A DNA stretch of 64,000 nucleotides from Sphingomonas yantingensis (GCF_014199325.1 NZ_JACIJJ010000001.1:868001-932000), one strand, 5' to 3'. Counted from the first letter of the stretch, positions 28,389 to 39,141 are shown. Notes: generated by a model from the sequence alone, not told the origin. Program-made: numbers and translations.

Positions 28389-29791
28389 GGGGGGTCGCGA
28401 CCGATATCGGCACGATCCATTTCGTCGGGATCGGCGGCATCGGCATGTCGGGCATCGCCGAGGTGATGTACAATTTGGGCTACCGCGTGCAGGGCAGCGA
28501 CGTGGCCGAGGGCTATGTGGTCGAGGGGCTGCGCTCGCGCGGGATCCCCGTCACCATCGGCCATGCCGCGGCGAACGTCGAGGGCGTCGCGGTCGTCGTC
28601 ACCTCGACCGCGATCCAGCGCGGCAATCCTGAGGTCGAGGCGGCGCTCAACGAGCGCATCCCCGTCGTCCGCCGCGCCGAGATGCTCGCCGAGCTGATGC
28701 GGCTCAAATCGACGATCGCGGTCGCGGGCACGCACGGCAAGACGACGACGACCAGCATGGTCGCGGCGCTGCTCGATGCCGGCGGCGTCGATCCCACGGT
28801 CATCAACGGCGGCATCATCAACAGCTACGGCTCCAACGCCCGCCTCGGCGAAAGCGACTGGATGGTGGTCGAGGCGGACGAGAGCGACGGCAGCTTCCTG
28901 CGCCTCGACGGCACCTATGCCATCGTCACCAACATCGACCCTGAGCATCTGGATCATTACGGTAGCTTCGACCGGGTGAAGGACGCGTTTGTCGAGTTCG
29001 TCGAGAACGTGCCCTTCTACGGCGCGGCGGTGCTCTGTCTCGACCACCCGGAGGTGCAGGCGATCATCCCGCGCGTGCGCGACCGGCGGATCGTCACCTA
29101 TGGCTTCTCCGCGCAGTCGGACGTGCGCGGCGTCAACGTGACGCCGCACGCGGGCGGCAACCGGTTCGAGGCGATCGTGCGCGGCCGCGACGGCGCCCAG
29201 CGGTCGATCGAGAATATCGAGCTGCCGATGCCCGGCCGCCACAATGTCCAGAACGCGCTGGCGGCGATCGCCGTGGCGCTGGAACTCGGCATCGACGACA
29301 GGACGATCGAAAAGGGCTTCGGCGCGTTCACCGGCGTCAAGCGGCGCTTCACCCGCGTAGGTGAAGTCTTCGGGGCGACGATCATCGACGATTACGGCCA
29401 CCACCCGGTCGAGATCCGCGCGGTGCTCGCCGGCGCGCGAGAGAGCGGGCAGGGCCGGGTGATCGCGGTCGTCCAGCCGCATCGCTACAGCCGGCTCGGC
29501 AACCTGATGGACGAGTTCGCGCAGGCCTTCAACGACGCCGACATCGTCTATGTCGCGCCCGTCTATGCCGCCGGCGAGGCGCCGGTCGAGGGCGTCGATG
29601 CAGAGGCGCTGGCCGAGCGCATCCGCCAGCGCGGGCATCGCTCGGCCCAGGCGATCGGCGGCGCGGATGCGCTGGCCGCGGCGTTGGCGGGCGATCTGCG
29701 CGCCGGCGATCAGGTCATCTGCCTCGGCGCGGGCGACATCACGAAATGGGCCGCGGGCCTTGCCGATGCGATCCGGGCGGTGCCGGCATGA
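28385..29791 (+). CDS. murC: UDP-MurNAc:L-alanine ligase
   Basis: A 468-residue Mur ligase adding the first stem-peptide residue. N-terminal Rossmann motif [23 protein letters not shown] site [31 protein letters not shown] and [14 protein letters not shown] are MurC-typical, as is [15 protein letters not shown]. The ATG at 28385 overlaps the murG stop (ATGA); the 33 residues encoded upstream in this frame are shadow sequence from murG. Confidence 0.96.
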   Translation: MRGVATDIGTIHFVGIGGIGMSGIAEVMYNLGYRVQGSDVAEGYVVEGLRSRGIPVTIGHAAANVEGVAVVVTSTAIQRGNPEVEAALNERIPVVRRAEMLAELMRLKSTIAVAGTHGKTTTTSMVAALLDAGGVDPTVINGGIINSYGSNARLGESDWMVVEADESDGSFLRLDGTYAIVTNIDPEHLDHYGSFDRVKDAFVEFVENVPFYGAAVLCLDHPEVQAIIPRVRDRRIVTYGFSAQSDVRGVNVTPHAGGNRFEAIVRGRDGAQRSIENIELPMPGRHNVQNALAAIAVALELGIDDRTIEKGFGAFTGVKRRFTRVGEVFGATIIDDYGHHPVEIRAVLAGARESGQGRVIAVVQPHRYSRLGNLMDEFAQAFNDADIVYVAPVYAAGEAPVEGVDAEALAERIRQRGHRSAQAIGGADALAAALAGDLRAGDQVICLGAGDITKWAAGLADAIRAVPA

Positions 29792-29985
29792 GCGACTGGT
29801 TCTCCACCGCGATCGAGATGCAGCGCGAGATCCTTCGCGCTCAGCGCGCGCAGGTCGAGGCGGGGCGGCAGGCGCTGAACAGCGCCGCGCCGCTGATCGC
29901 CGCGCAGGAAGCGACCGCCAAGGCGGCCGAGGCGAACCTCGCCGCGTGGCAGGCCTGGATGCAGTTCTGGAGCGGGAAGCGGTGA
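29788..29985 (+). CDS. Small helical protein encoded between murC and murB, unknown function
   Basis: A 65-residue ORF that overlaps murC by 4 nt upstream (ATGA) and murB by 4 nt downstream (GTGA), so it is built into the translationally coupled dcw operon. Start [20 protein letters not shown]; the whole protein is predicted alpha-helical, rich in Ala, Gln and Arg, with a Trp/Phe cluster at each end (DWF and [12 protein letters not shown]). There is no signal peptide or transmembrane helix; the aromatic ends could bind a membrane or a partner protein. I do not recognise a family. Both overlaps argue that it is translated. Confidence 0.7.
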   Translation: MSDWFSTAIEMQREILRAQRAQVEAGRQALNSAAPLIAAQEATAKAAEANLAAWQAWMQFWSGKR

Positions 29986-30887
29986 CGACGGCGCTCGCCC
30001 CCTCGCTGCCCGCGGTGCGTGGCCGGCTGACACGCCAAGCCCCGCTCGCCCCGCTCGTCTGGTTCAAGGCGGGCGGCGCGGCCGAGTGGCTGTTCGAGCC
30101 GGCGGATGTGGACGACCTGTCGGCGTTCCTCGCCGCGCTCGACCCCGCGGTGCCGGTGATGGCGCTCGGCCTTGGCTCGAACCTGATCGTCCGCGACGGC
30201 GGCGTGCCGGGCGTCGTCGTGCGGCTGGGCAAGCCATTTGCCAGCGTCGAGCGGCTGGACGAGACGACGCTCAGATGCGGCGGCGGGGCGAGCGGTATTC
30301 TCGTATCCTCGACCGCGCGCGACGCAGGGATCGGCGGCGTGGAATTCCTGCGCTCGATCCCCGGCACCGTCGGCGGCTTCGTTCGCATGAACGGCGGCGC
30401 CTATGGCCGCGAGGTGAAGGACGTGCTGGTCGAGGCCGAGGTGGTGCTCCGCTCGGGCGAGCGGGTGACGCTCGTCAACGCCGACCTCGGCTACACCTAT
30501 CGTCACAGCAACCTGCCCGATGGCGCGGTGGTCGTGTCCGCCACCTTCCGCGGCGAACCCGCCGCGCCGCAAGCGATCCAGGCGGAAATGGACCGCATCG
30601 CCGCCGCGCGGGAGGCCTCGCAGCCGCTGCGCACCAAGACCGGTGGCTCGACCTTCAAGAACCCGCCGGGCGAAAAGGCGTGGGCGCTGGTCGATGCGGC
30701 CGGCTGCCGCGGCCTGACGCTGGGCGGCGCGCAGGTTTCGGAAAAGCACACCAATTTCCTCATCAACACCGGCACCGCCACCAGCGCGGAGATCGAGGCG
30801 CTGGGCGAGGACGTGCGCGCCCGCGTCAGGGCCGCATCGGGCATCGAGCTGGAATGGGAAATCCAGCGGGTAGGAGTATCGTCGTGA
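29982..30887 (+). CDS. murB: UDP-N-acetylenolpyruvoylglucosamine reductase
   Basis: A 301-residue FAD enzyme reducing UDP-GlcNAc-enolpyruvate to UDP-MurNAc with NADPH. FAD-binding blocks MALGLGSNLIVRDGGVPG and GVEFLRSIPGTVGGFVRMNG, the YRHSNLP segment (proton-donor region follows in family members) and TGGSTFKNP with the catalytic Ser are present; the C-terminal KHTNFLINTGTATSAEIEAL is typical of the family. Length fits the short (type II) form. The GTG at 29982 overlaps the preceding small ORF. Confidence 0.95.
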   Translation: MTTALAPSLPAVRGRLTRQAPLAPLVWFKAGGAAEWLFEPADVDDLSAFLAALDPAVPVMALGLGSNLIVRDGGVPGVVVRLGKPFASVERLDETTLRCGGGASGILVSSTARDAGIGGVEFLRSIPGTVGGFVRMNGGAYGREVKDVLVEAEVVLRSGERVTLVNADLGYTYRHSNLPDGAVVVSATFRGEPAAPQAIQAEMDRIAAAREASQPLRTKTGGSTFKNPPGEKAWALVDAAGCRGLTLGGAQVSEKHTNFLINTGTATSAEIEALGEDVRARVRAASGIELEWEIQRVGVSS

Positions 30888-31822
30888 GCGTATCGCCCCT
30901 CCACATCGCGGTCCTGATGGGCGGCTGGTCGGCCGAGCGCGAGGTGTCGCTGATGAGCGGGGCGGGTGTCGCCGACGCGCTCGAAAGCCTTGGCCACCGC
31001 GTTACCCGCATCGACATGGGCCGCGACGTGGCGCTCCGGCTGGCGGAGGCGAAGCCCGACCTCGTCTTCAACGCGCTGCACGGCACGCCTGGCGAGGACG
31101 GCAGCGTGCAGGGGATGCTCGACCTGATGGGGCTGCGCTATACGCATAGCGGTCTCGCCACCTCGGTCATCGCGATCGACAAGCAACTGACCAAGCAGGC
31201 GCTGGTCCCGCACGGTATTCCCATGCCCGGCGGCCGGATCGTCAGGAGCGAGGAGCTGCACGAGCGCGACCCGCTGCCGCGCCCCTATGTGCTGAAGCCC
31301 GTCAATGAGGGCTCCTCGGTCGGCGTCGCGATCGTCACCGACGAGAGCAATTACGGCAACCCGATCGCCCGCGATGCAAAGGGGCCGTGGGCCGAGTTCG
31401 ACGAACTGCTCGCCGAACCGTTCATCCGCGGGCGCGAGTTGACGACCGCGGTGCTGGGCGACCGGGCGATGGGCGTGACCGAACTCAAGCCCAAGACCGG
31501 CTTCTACGACTATGAATCCAAATATACCGACGGCCTGACCGAGCATGTCTATCCGGCCGACATCCCCGACGACGTGGCTCAGTCGTGCGAGGCGATCGCG
31601 GTCGAGGCGCATCGCCTGCTCGGCTGCAAGGGCGCGTCGCGCTCCGATTTCCGGTGGGACGACAGCCAGGGCGTTGCCGGGCTGTTCCTGCTTGAGGTCA
31701 ACACGCAGCCGGGGATGACGCCGCTCAGCCTCGTTCCCGAACAGGCGCGGCACCGGGGCATGAGCTACCCGCAACTGGTGCAAGCCATTGTGGACGAAGC
31801 GATGCAGGAAGCGCAGGGATGA
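30884..31822 (+). CDS. ddl: D-alanine-D-alanine ligase
   Basis: A 312-residue ATP-grasp ligase making the D-Ala-D-Ala dipeptide used by MurF. Motifs: VLMGGWSAEREVSLMSG (N-terminal loop), FNALHGTPGEDGSVQGML, KPVNEGSSVGVAIV (ATP-binding), and FLLEVNTQPGMTPLSLVPEQ with the metal-binding Glu/Asn. Corresponds to DdlB of the dcw cluster by position. GTG start overlaps murB; stop overlaps ftsQ (ATGA). Confidence 0.95.
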   Translation: MSVSPLHIAVLMGGWSAEREVSLMSGAGVADALESLGHRVTRIDMGRDVALRLAEAKPDLVFNALHGTPGEDGSVQGMLDLMGLRYTHSGLATSVIAIDKQLTKQALVPHGIPMPGGRIVRSEELHERDPLPRPYVLKPVNEGSSVGVAIVTDESNYGNPIARDAKGPWAEFDELLAEPFIRGRELTTAVLGDRAMGVTELKPKTGFYDYESKYTDGLTEHVYPADIPDDVAQSCEAIAVEAHRLLGCKGASRSDFRWDDSQGVAGLFLLEVNTQPGMTPLSLVPEQARHRGMSYPQLVQAIVDEAMQEAQG

Positions 31823-32769
31823 GCCGGATGGAACAGCGCCGCACCGCCCAGCGCCGCCCCGCCCCCAAGGGAAAGGGCACGACGCGCAAGCCCGGCGGCC
31901 GCAAGCCGCGCGCGGGGCTGCTCGACCGGATGATCGCGGTGGTGCCGGTGTCGGAGGCGACGCTGCGCCGCGTGTTCGGCTGGGGCTTCACCATCGCGAT
32001 CGGCGGGACCGCGATCGGCGTCGCCACCTTCTTCGGCGTGCCCGGCATGATCGGCACCGCGATCGCCGAGGGGATGGGGCGCGCGGGCCTTCGCGTCGAG
32101 CAGGTCGAGGTGACGGGCCTCAAGCGCATGGACCGGATGGCGGTCTATTCGGTCGCGCTCGACCAGCGGTCGCGGGCGATGGCGCTGGTCGACCTGGACG
32201 AGGTGCGCGAGCGGCTGATGCGCTATGGCTGGATCGCCGATGCGCGCGTGTCGCGCCGCTTGCCCGACACGATCGTCATCGACGTGGTCGAGCGGGTGCC
32301 CGCCGCGGTCTGGCAGAATAACGGCCAGCTGATGCTGATCGACGAGGGCGGCACGTTGCTCGAACCGGTTCGCGCCGACGCCGTCCCCAACCTGCCGCTG
32401 CTGGTGGGCGAGGGGGCGAATGCGCAGACGCCGGCATACGAGCGGCTGATCGATGCCGCGCCCGCGCTGAAACCCATGGTGCGTGCCGCGACCTGGGTCG
32501 GGGACCGGCGCTGGGACCTGCAATTCGTGTCGGGCGAGACGCTGATGCTGCCCGCGGGCGAGGCGGAGGGGCAGGCGGCGCTGGTCAAGTTCGCCGAACT
32601 CGACGGGCGCGACCGGCTGCTCGGCGGGCCATATGTCCGCTTCGACCTTCGCATCCCGAAGAATCTGGTGATGCGAAAGGCCAGCGGCCTGGAGCGGACG
32701 ACGTCGATCGATCCCAATGCCAAGGTGCAGGCCGAAGCGGACAAGTCGCTGCCCCGCGACGCGGAATAG
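31819..32769 (+). CDS. ftsQ: Cell division protein FtsQ
   Basis: A 316-residue bitopic protein linking early and late divisome proteins. A long basic cytoplasmic N-terminus (about 55 residues, rich in Arg/Lys/Pro) precedes one transmembrane helix (TIAIGGTAIGVATFFGVPGM). The periplasmic POTRA domain begins RVEQVEVTGLKRM, followed by the FtsQ beta domain (VRFDLRIPKNLVMRK near the C-terminus). Position between ddl and ftsA is diagnostic. Last gene of the unbroken overlap chain; ftsA starts 27 nt later. Confidence 0.9.
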   Translation: MSRMEQRRTAQRRPAPKGKGTTRKPGGRKPRAGLLDRMIAVVPVSEATLRRVFGWGFTIAIGGTAIGVATFFGVPGMIGTAIAEGMGRAGLRVEQVEVTGLKRMDRMAVYSVALDQRSRAMALVDLDEVRERLMRYGWIADARVSRRLPDTIVIDVVERVPAAVWQNNGQLMLIDEGGTLLEPVRADAVPNLPLLVGEGANAQTPAYERLIDAAPALKPMVRAATWVGDRRWDLQFVSGETLMLPAGEAEGQAALVKFAELDGRDRLLGGPYVRFDLRIPKNLVMRKASGLERTTSIDPNAKVQAEADKSLPRDAE

Positions 32770-32796
32770 GGGCGGGTTTCAGGGGGTAAGGGCAAC

Positions 32797-34056
32797 ATGG
32801 CGAAGCAGGTAGCGGACGGACTTCTCACCGTACTCGACATCGGATCGTCGAAGGTTTCGGCGCTGATCGCGCAAAAGGGCGATGGCGGCGAACTGACCGT
32901 GCTCGGTACCGGCCAGCGCGAGAGCCGGGGCGTGCGGCGCGGCTACATCGCCGACATGGCCGCGACCGAAGTCGCGGTGCGAGAGGCGGTGGAACAGGCC
33001 GAACGGATCGCCGGCGTGTCGATCGAGGACGTGTGGGTCGCCTTCTCCGCCGGCGGCCTCGTCAGCGATATCGTCAAGCTGGAGGTGGACCTCGGCGGCC
33101 ACCGCGTCGAACAGGCGGATATCGACGCGCTGCTCAAGGCTGCGGGCGAGGCGCTCGATCCGCAGGGGCGGATGGTGCTGCATGCACAGCCGACGCGCTA
33201 CACGCTCGACGGCCTCACCGGCACGCCCAAGCCGATCGGCATGCACGCCGACCGGCTGGGCGTCGAGATCCACGTCGTCGCCACCGACGGCTCGCCCGTG
33301 CGTAACCTCGACCTGTGCGTCCGCTCCGCGCATCTCGACGTGAAATCGATCGTCGCCGCGCCGGTCGCCACGGGCCTTGCGGTACTGAGCGAGGAGGAGC
33401 GGGACCTGGGCGTCGCGCTGGTCGAGATCGGCGCGGGCGTCACAAACGTGTCGGTGTTCCAGCACGGGGTGCTGACGGGCCTCGCCTCGATCGGGATGGG
33501 CGCGGCGGACGTGACCGACGACATCGCCAGCGCCTTCGGCACGCGGCGCGCGCAGGCCGAGCGGATCAAGTGCTTCCACGGCTCGGCCAACATGAGCCCG
33601 CGCGACAATCACGAGATGATCGACATCGCCCCGATCAGCGCCGAGCAGGGCGAGGAGGGGAGCCGCATCACCAAGGCGCAGTTGATCGCGACGATCCGCC
33701 TACGCCTCGACCGGCTGATGCAGGAAGTGCAGCGCGAGCTGAAGAAACTCAACTTCGACGATCCGGTCGGGCGCCAGATCGTACTGACCGGCGGCGGCGC
33801 CGAGCTGAAGGGCATCGCCGACTATGCGCAGCAGGCGCTGGGCCGCACGGTTCGTGTCGGCCGCCCGCGCGGTATGAGCGCGCTGCCCGAGGCGCATTCG
33901 GGTCCCGCCTTCTCGACGCTGGCGGGCCTCGCGATGTTCGCAGCGGCCGATCCGGTCGATCTGCGCGGGATGGAGCCGCAGCATCAGCTGGTCGTGCGGC
34001 CGACGATGGGCACGATGGTGAAGCGCCTGCTGGCCGCGTTTCGGTCGAATTATTAA
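32797..34056 (+). CDS. ftsA: Cell division protein FtsA
   Basis: A 419-residue actin-like ATPase that tethers FtsZ to the membrane. Phosphate-1 motif TVLDIGSSKVSALIAQ; 1C domain with YIADMAATEVAVREAVEQAE; phosphate-2 GVALVEIGAGVTNVSVFQ; adenosine motif IVLTGGGAELKGIADYA. The C-terminal amphipathic membrane-targeting helix is present as MGTMVKRLLAAFRSNY. Start ATG at 32797 follows a G-rich ribosome region. Confidence 0.95.
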   Translation: MAKQVADGLLTVLDIGSSKVSALIAQKGDGGELTVLGTGQRESRGVRRGYIADMAATEVAVREAVEQAERIAGVSIEDVWVAFSAGGLVSDIVKLEVDLGGHRVEQADIDALLKAAGEALDPQGRMVLHAQPTRYTLDGLTGTPKPIGMHADRLGVEIHVVATDGSPVRNLDLCVRSAHLDVKSIVAAPVATGLAVLSEEERDLGVALVEIGAGVTNVSVFQHGVLTGLASIGMGAADVTDDIASAFGTRRAQAERIKCFHGSANMSPRDNHEMIDIAPISAEQGEEGSRITKAQLIATIRLRLDRLMQEVQRELKKLNFDDPVGRQIVLTGGGAELKGIADYAQQALGRTVRVGRPRGMSALPEAHSGPAFSTLAGLAMFAAADPVDLRGMEPQHQLVVRPTMGTMVKRLLAAFRSNY

Positions 34057-34168
34057 GAATATGCGACTTGCACCCCTTTTTGCCGCTAGGATCGGACGAA
34101 ACGATGGTGCAGAACGGGCGCGAGTATCAGGCGCCCGCGTGTAATCTGGGGGCACTGGGGAGAAGAAC
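34057..34168 (+). promoter_or_regulatory. ftsA-ftsZ intergenic region
   Basis: 112 nt separate ftsA from ftsZ, by far the largest gap inside the dcw cluster, so it probably carries a dedicated ftsZ promoter. A GGGGAGAAG ribosome site precedes the ftsZ ATG. Candidate elements such as TTGCAC (34068) and TAGGAT (34087) are spaced only 13 bp apart and do not make a convincing sigma-70 promoter. No CtrA site (TTAA-N7-TTAA) was found. Confidence 0.35.
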
Positions 34169-35578
34169 ATGGGTATCGATTTTCTGCCGCCTGACGTCGA
34201 CGAGCTGACGCCGCGCATCACCGTCATCGGCGTCGGCGGCGCCGGCGGCAACGCGATCGCGAACATGATCCGCGCCGAGGTGCAGGGGGTCGAGTTCGTC
34301 GTCGCCAACACCGACGCGCAGGCGCTGAAGCAGTCGGTCGCGCCGGCGCGCATCCAGCTGGGCGCCAAGATCACGCAGGGCCTGGGCGCCGGCAGCCGGC
34401 CCGAGATCGGTCGGGCGGCAGCCGAAGAGACGATCGAGCAGGTCCAGAAGTCGCTCGAGGGCAGCCATATGTGCTTCCTCGCGGCCGGCATGGGCGGCGG
34501 CACCGGCACGGGCGCCGCGCCCGTCATCGCCAAGGCCGCGCGCGACATGGGCATCCTGACCGTCGGCGTCGTCACCAAGCCCTTCGCGTTCGAGGGCAAG
34601 CGCCGCTCGGCCAGCGCCGAGGCGGGGATCGACGAGCTTCAGAAGTATGTCGACACGCTGATCGTCATTCCCAACCAGAACCTGTTCCTGATTGCCAACG
34701 CCAACACAACGTTCAAGCAGGCGTTCGAGATGGCGGACGAAGTCCTTCAGCAGGGCGTGCGCGGCATCACCGACCTCATGGTCATGCCCGGCCTCATCAA
34801 CCTCGACTTCGCCGACGTCCGCTCGGTGATGCAGGAGATGGGCAAGGCGATGATGGGTACCGGCGAGGCCGAGGGCGACAGCCGCGCGATCGAGGCGGCG
34901 CAGAAGGCGATCGCCAACCCGCTGCTCGACGGCGTCAGCATGAAGGGCGCCAAGGGCGTCATCGTGTCGATCACCGGTGGCGACGACATGCGCCTGCTCG
35001 AGGTGGACGAGGCCGCGAACCACATCCGCGAGCTGGTCGATCCCGACGCCAACATCATCTGGGGCTCGGCGTTCAACCCCGAGCTCGAGGGCCGCATCCG
35101 CGTGTCGGTCGTCGCGACCGGCATCGAGGCCGACGGCAACGCGATCCCCGCGCCCGCCGCGACCGCGAATGCCGAGACGACGCGCAGCTTTAGCTTCTCG
35201 GCCCCGAAGAAGCCCGCCGCGCCCGCGCCGCAGCCCGCCTATAGCGAAGAGCCGGCGCCCGTCGCCGAGCCTGCCGCGCCCGCGCCGCAGCCGGTGGCCG
35301 AGGAAAGCGACGAGCTGGTGCTCGGTGCCGAATCGACGCTGCCCGGCGGAGAGCCCGAAGCGGCCCCCGTTGCCCCGCCGGCCGATGCCGAGGCGCCCCG
35401 TCGCCGCTGGCTGACCGGCGCCGAGGAAGCGCCCGAGGCCGAGGCGGCACCCGCCGCGCGTCCGGGCGGCACGCTGTTCGAGCGGATGTCGGCCGCTGGC
35501 CGCGGCCTCGGCCGTGGCTCCGACGACAAGGATCCGCTGGACATCCCGCGCTTCCTTCACCGCCAGAACAACCAGTAA
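34169..35578 (+). CDS. ftsZ: Cell division GTPase FtsZ
   Basis: A 469-residue tubulin homologue forming the Z ring. The GTP-binding G loop [14 protein letters not shown], the tubulin signature [16 protein letters not shown], the T7 loop region [20 protein letters not shown] and the C-terminal core ([20 protein letters not shown]) are complete. A disordered Ala/Pro/Glu-rich linker of about 130 residues follows, ending in the conserved C-terminal peptide [14 protein letters not shown] that binds FtsA and other partners. A hairpin lies 8 nt after the stop. Confidence 0.97.
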   Translation: MGIDFLPPDVDELTPRITVIGVGGAGGNAIANMIRAEVQGVEFVVANTDAQALKQSVAPARIQLGAKITQGLGAGSRPEIGRAAAEETIEQVQKSLEGSHMCFLAAGMGGGTGTGAAPVIAKAARDMGILTVGVVTKPFAFEGKRRSASAEAGIDELQKYVDTLIVIPNQNLFLIANANTTFKQAFEMADEVLQQGVRGITDLMVMPGLINLDFADVRSVMQEMGKAMMGTGEAEGDSRAIEAAQKAIANPLLDGVSMKGAKGVIVSITGGDDMRLLEVDEAANHIRELVDPDANIIWGSAFNPELEGRIRVSVVATGIEADGNAIPAPAATANAETTRSFSFSAPKKPAAPAPQPAYSEEPAPVAEPAAPAPQPVAEESDELVLGAESTLPGGEPEAAPVAPPADAEAPRRRWLTGAEEAPEAEAAPAARPGGTLFERMSAAGRGLGRGSDDKDPLDIPRFLHRQNNQ

Positions 35579-35586
35579 GCAGCAGC

Positions 35587-35615
35587 ACGCCGCCCGGTTC
35601 GTCGCCGGGCGGCGT
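35587..35615 (+). terminator. Strong hairpin after ftsZ
   Basis: ACGCCGCCCGG (35587-35597) and CCGGGCGGCGT (35605-35615) form a perfect 11-bp stem with a 7-nt loop. No U-tract follows, so it may be an intrinsic terminator of the type common in GC-rich genomes, or an RNA-stabilising end. It separates the dcw operon from the TPR/SPOR gene. Confidence 0.65.
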
Positions 35616-35684
35616 CGCTCCGCCGCTCGCGCTGCGTTTCGACAGTCGCGGTTCAGCGCGGGCGTGGTAACGGCCATCTCAAGC

Positions 35685-37973
35685 ATGACTCGTCATTCCG
35701 CCCTGTGGTTCGGCGGCGCCGCGTTGCTGGCGCTTGCCGCGGCCCCCGCGTTCGCACAGCAGAGCGCCCCGACGGCGCCCGGCTTCGTGCCGCAACCCAC
35801 ACCCACCGCCGACAAGCTCGCCGCCGCGATGAGTACGCTCGGCCGCTCGCCGCAGGATGTCGAAGCGCTGATCGCCGCGGGTGAGGCGAGCGCCGCGCTC
35901 GACGATACGCCCGCCGCGCTGCAATTCCTCGCCCGCGCCGAAAAGCTTCGTCCCGCCGACCCGCGCATCCCGGCGGCGCGCGGCCGCGCGTTCGTGCGGA
36001 TGGGCCGGCCGGGCGAGGCGCTGCGCCGCTTCGCCGATGCCGAGCGCGGCGGCCTTGGACCCGCGACCTATGCCGACGATCGCGGTCTCGCCTATGATCT
36101 AGTCGGCGATCAGGCGCATGCTCAGCTCGAATATAACCGCGCGCTGGCAGTGCGCGAGGATGCCGAGGTCCGCCGCCGCCTCGCCATCTCGCAGGCGATC
36201 TCGGGCGACCAGCCGGGGGCCGAGAAGACGCTCGACCCGCTGCTTCGCCAGCAGGACCGTGCCTCCTGGCGGACTAAGGCGCTAGTGATGGCGCTGGGCG
36301 GCAACACGACGGGGGCGGAGCGCGTCACGGCGACGATGATGCCGGGCTTCTCGACCGCCTATCTGCCGCTTTTCCGCCGCCTCTCGGAAATCCGCGATCC
36401 GGCCGACCGCGCGTTCGCGGCGCATCTCGGCGAGTTCACCCGCACCCCCGCACGGCTTGCCGATGCGAGCCTCGCGCCCGCCGCGCCGCCCTTACCTCAG
36501 CCCGCCCCGGTGCGCGTGGCGGCGGCGAGCGTCCCGCCACCTGCTGCGACGCGCGGGCCGACGACGACGGCCCCGATCAAGGGACAGGCCAGGCCGACGC
36601 GCGTCGAAACGGCGTCGGCCGAAGCGTCTGCCGATACGCGCGCGCGCGCTCGCGAGCGGCGCGCGCTCGAACGGCGGGCGGAGCGCGATGCGCTGATGGC
36701 CGAGCGCTATGGCCGGCGCCCCCGGCGCGTCGAGACGGCGGCGGTCGATACGCGGCGCCCGCCGGCCGCAACCTCTACGCTCCCGGTCGGGCGCACGGCT
36801 CTGCCCACCGTGAGTGCGTCCCTGCCGACTGCGAACGCGCCGCTGCCGACCGGCGCCGTGTCCACGGCAACCGCGGCACCCAATCCGGCCCCGGCGGCGG
36901 CGAGTACACTGGCGCCTGCGAGCCCGCCGGTCGCCAGCGCGGTCGTCGCCACGATGCCCGCCCCCACGCGGCCCGAGGCGACGTTAACATCGGCGGAAGC
37001 GGACCTCTCGACAGCCGCGCCCGCAGCGCCAGCAGTCTCGCCCACCGCTTCGCCGCCCGCAGGATCAGGCGTTTCGGCCGCGCCCGCCGCTTCCGTCGCG
37101 GTGAGTACGCCCATGCCGGCCACCGGGACCCTCGCTCCGGTCATGCGAGCGTCAGACCCCGTTGCCGCCGCCGCTGCGCCATCGACAGCCACACCCGGCT
37201 TCTCGACGACGGACCGGCCGGCGACCGCCGCGCCGGCGCCTGCGACGCGGCCGATAGGGCGCGAGGACGATGTGCTGGCGATGATCGTCCGCAACATCGC
37301 CGTGCCGGCGAACGAACTCGGCGTGCCGACGCCGCCCGCAGCGATGCCGTCCGCCACTGAGCCTGCTCCGACGCCGCCCGTCGCCGCGGCGAGGCCGTCG
37401 CCGACCGCCGCGCCCAAGACATCGCCCGAGCGTGCGCCCGTACCTGCCGCCCCGGCCACGGCATCGAAGAAGCCCGCCGAGCTCAAGACCCCCGCCGCAA
37501 AGAAGGGCGATCCCAAGGCGGCAGAGGCAAAGGAAGCGAAAAAGCGCGAAGCCAAACTCGCCGATGCCGGGAAGGCCGACCTCGCCAAGGCGAATGGGAA
37601 GAAGGCCGACACCAAGAAGGCCGATCTCGCCAAGGCCGATCTGAAAAAGGGCGATGCGAAAAAGGGCGAGACCACGAAGCCCGAGCCCAAGAAGAGTGCG
37701 GAACCCGCGCGCTGGTGGGTGCAGGTGGCGGGCGGCGCCAATGTCGCCGACCTGCCCAAGGCATGGAACGCGCTGACCGTTAAGAATCCCGCGCTCAAGA
37801 AGCGTCATGCGTGGACCACGCCGCTTCGCTTCACCAACCGCCTGCTGACCGGGCCGTTCGCGAGCAGCGCGGAGGCGCAGGCGTACGTCAACACGCTCGG
37901 CAAGGACGGGCTCTCGGCCTTCGCATTCCAGAGCGAGGCGGGCCAGAAGGTCACGCGGCTCCCCGCGAAATGA
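35685..37973 (+). CDS. TPR and SPOR domain protein with long disordered linker
   Basis: A 762-residue exported protein. Signal peptide [20 protein letters not shown] is followed by TPR-like helical repeats (about 50-260; for example [20 protein letters not shown] and [18 protein letters not shown]). A very long Ala/Pro/Thr/Val linker (about 270-590), a Lys/Ala/Asp-repeat stretch ([19 protein letters not shown]) and a C-terminal SPOR domain ([20 protein letters not shown] to the end) complete it. SPOR domains bind denuded septal peptidoglycan, so a role near the division site fits its place after ftsZ. Specific function unknown. Its stop overlaps the dgt start (ATGA). Confidence 0.8.
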   Translation: MTRHSALWFGGAALLALAAAPAFAQQSAPTAPGFVPQPTPTADKLAAAMSTLGRSPQDVEALIAAGEASAALDDTPAALQFLARAEKLRPADPRIPAARGRAFVRMGRPGEALRRFADAERGGLGPATYADDRGLAYDLVGDQAHAQLEYNRALAVREDAEVRRRLAISQAISGDQPGAEKTLDPLLRQQDRASWRTKALVMALGGNTTGAERVTATMMPGFSTAYLPLFRRLSEIRDPADRAFAAHLGEFTRTPARLADASLAPAAPPLPQPAPVRVAAASVPPPAATRGPTTTAPIKGQARPTRVETASAEASADTRARARERRALERRAERDALMAERYGRRPRRVETAAVDTRRPPAATSTLPVGRTALPTVSASLPTANAPLPTGAVSTATAAPNPAPAAASTLAPASPPVASAVVATMPAPTRPEATLTSAEADLSTAAPAAPAVSPTASPPAGSGVSAAPAASVAVSTPMPATGTLAPVMRASDPVAAAAAPSTATPGFSTTDRPATAAPAPATRPIGREDDVLAMIVRNIAVPANELGVPTPPAAMPSATEPAPTPPVAAARPSPTAAPKTSPERAPVPAAPATASKKPAELKTPAAKKGDPKAAEAKEAKKREAKLADAGKADLAKANGKKADTKKADLAKADLKKGDAKKGETTKPEPKKSAEPARWWVQVAGGANVADLPKAWNALTVKNPALKKRHAWTTPLRFTNRLLTGPFASSAEAQAYVNTLGKDGLSAFAFQSEAGQKVTRLPAK

Positions 37974-39136
37974 CAACGCCGGCACGCTGGGCATCGGACC
38001 CGGCACGAAGCAGGGGGCGGCTCCATGTCGAGCCGGGGGCCGCCGAACGCGGCCCGCGCGACGCGTTCCAGCGTGACCGCGACCGCGTCGTCCATTCGAT
38101 CAGCTTCCGCCGCCTGCGCCACAAGACGCAGGTATTCATGGCGCCCGACGGCGATCATTTCCGCGTCCGCCTGACCCACAGTCTCGAGGTCGCGCAGATC
38201 GGCCGTGTGATCGCGCGGTCGCTCGGCCTGAACGAGGACCTGACCGAGGCGCTGTGCCTCGCCCACGATATCGGCCATCCGCCGTTCGGCCATGCGGGCG
38301 AGGATGCGCTGAAGGCGGCGCTCACGGGCAAGGGCGGGTTCGACCACAACGGCCACACGCTGCGCGCGCTGATGGTGCTGGAGAGCCCCTATCCGCGCTG
38401 GCAAGGGCTGAACCTGTCCTGGGAAACGCTGGAGGGACTGGCGAAGCATAACGGTCCCGTACGCCATCCCGGCTGGGCGCTGGCGGAGGCCGATGCCGCG
38501 TTCCCGCTTGAGCTGACGCGCTATTCCTCGCTCGAGGCGCAGGTGGCAGCGCTGGCCGACGACATCGCCTACGACAATCACGATATCGACGACGGCTTGC
38601 GGGCTGGGCTGTTGTCGCTCGACGCGATCCTGGCGGTGCCGATGATCGCCGAGGGGTGGGATGCGGTGCGCGCGCGCTTCCCCGACTGTGCGCCCGACCG
38701 GCTGGTGGGGGAACTGATCCGGTCGCAGATCGGGGCGATGGTCAACGACCTGATCGCCTCGACCCGCGCGAACCTAGCCGCACACCGGATCGAGACCGCC
38801 GACGACGTACGGGCCGCGGATCGCGCGATGGTCGCTTTTTCCGACGGGATGCGCGCGGCGGAGCGGACGCTCAAGCGCTTCATGTACGCCGAACTCTATC
38901 ACCATCCGCGCCAGCTTGCCGCGGCGGAGACGGCGGCTCAGGTCGTGGCGGGATTGTTCACGGCCTATGCCGACGATCCGCGGCGATTGCCGGACGGCTG
39001 GCGCGAAGCGCTGCCGGAGAGCGAGCCGGGGCGCAGCCGTCATCTCGCCGACTTCATCGCCGGCATGACCGATCGGTTCGCGATCACCCGATACCGCGAG
39101 CATGTCGGCACCATCGACCTGCCCGAGGGGTTCTGA
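37970..39136 (+). CDS. dgt: dGTP triphosphohydrolase-like protein (HD domain)
   Basis: A 388-residue HD-domain dNTPase that cleaves dNTP to deoxynucleoside and triphosphate, limiting dNTP pools. Metal-binding motifs: the first His in [20 protein letters not shown] in [18 protein letters not shown], and Asp in [20 protein letters not shown]-terminal [10 protein letters not shown] and the [20 protein letters not shown] segment are strongly typical of the deoxyguanosinetriphosphate triphosphohydrolase-like subfamily. Translationally coupled to the SPOR gene. Confidence 0.9.
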   Translation: MTTPARWASDPARSRGRLHVEPGAAERGPRDAFQRDRDRVVHSISFRRLRHKTQVFMAPDGDHFRVRLTHSLEVAQIGRVIARSLGLNEDLTEALCLAHDIGHPPFGHAGEDALKAALTGKGGFDHNGHTLRALMVLESPYPRWQGLNLSWETLEGLAKHNGPVRHPGWALAEADAAFPLELTRYSSLEAQVAALADDIAYDNHDIDDGLRAGLLSLDAILAVPMIAEGWDAVRARFPDCAPDRLVGELIRSQIGAMVNDLIASTRANLAAHRIETADDVRAADRAMVAFSDGMRAAERTLKRFMYAELYHHPRQLAAAETAAQVVAGLFTAYADDPRRLPDGWREALPESEPGRSRHLADFIAGMTDRFAITRYREHVGTIDLPEGF

Positions 39137-39141
39137 ACGCA

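Noticed and set aside
34068..34092. TTGCAC and TAGGAT as an ftsZ promoter
   Set aside because: The spacer is only 13 bp, too short for a sigma-70 promoter.
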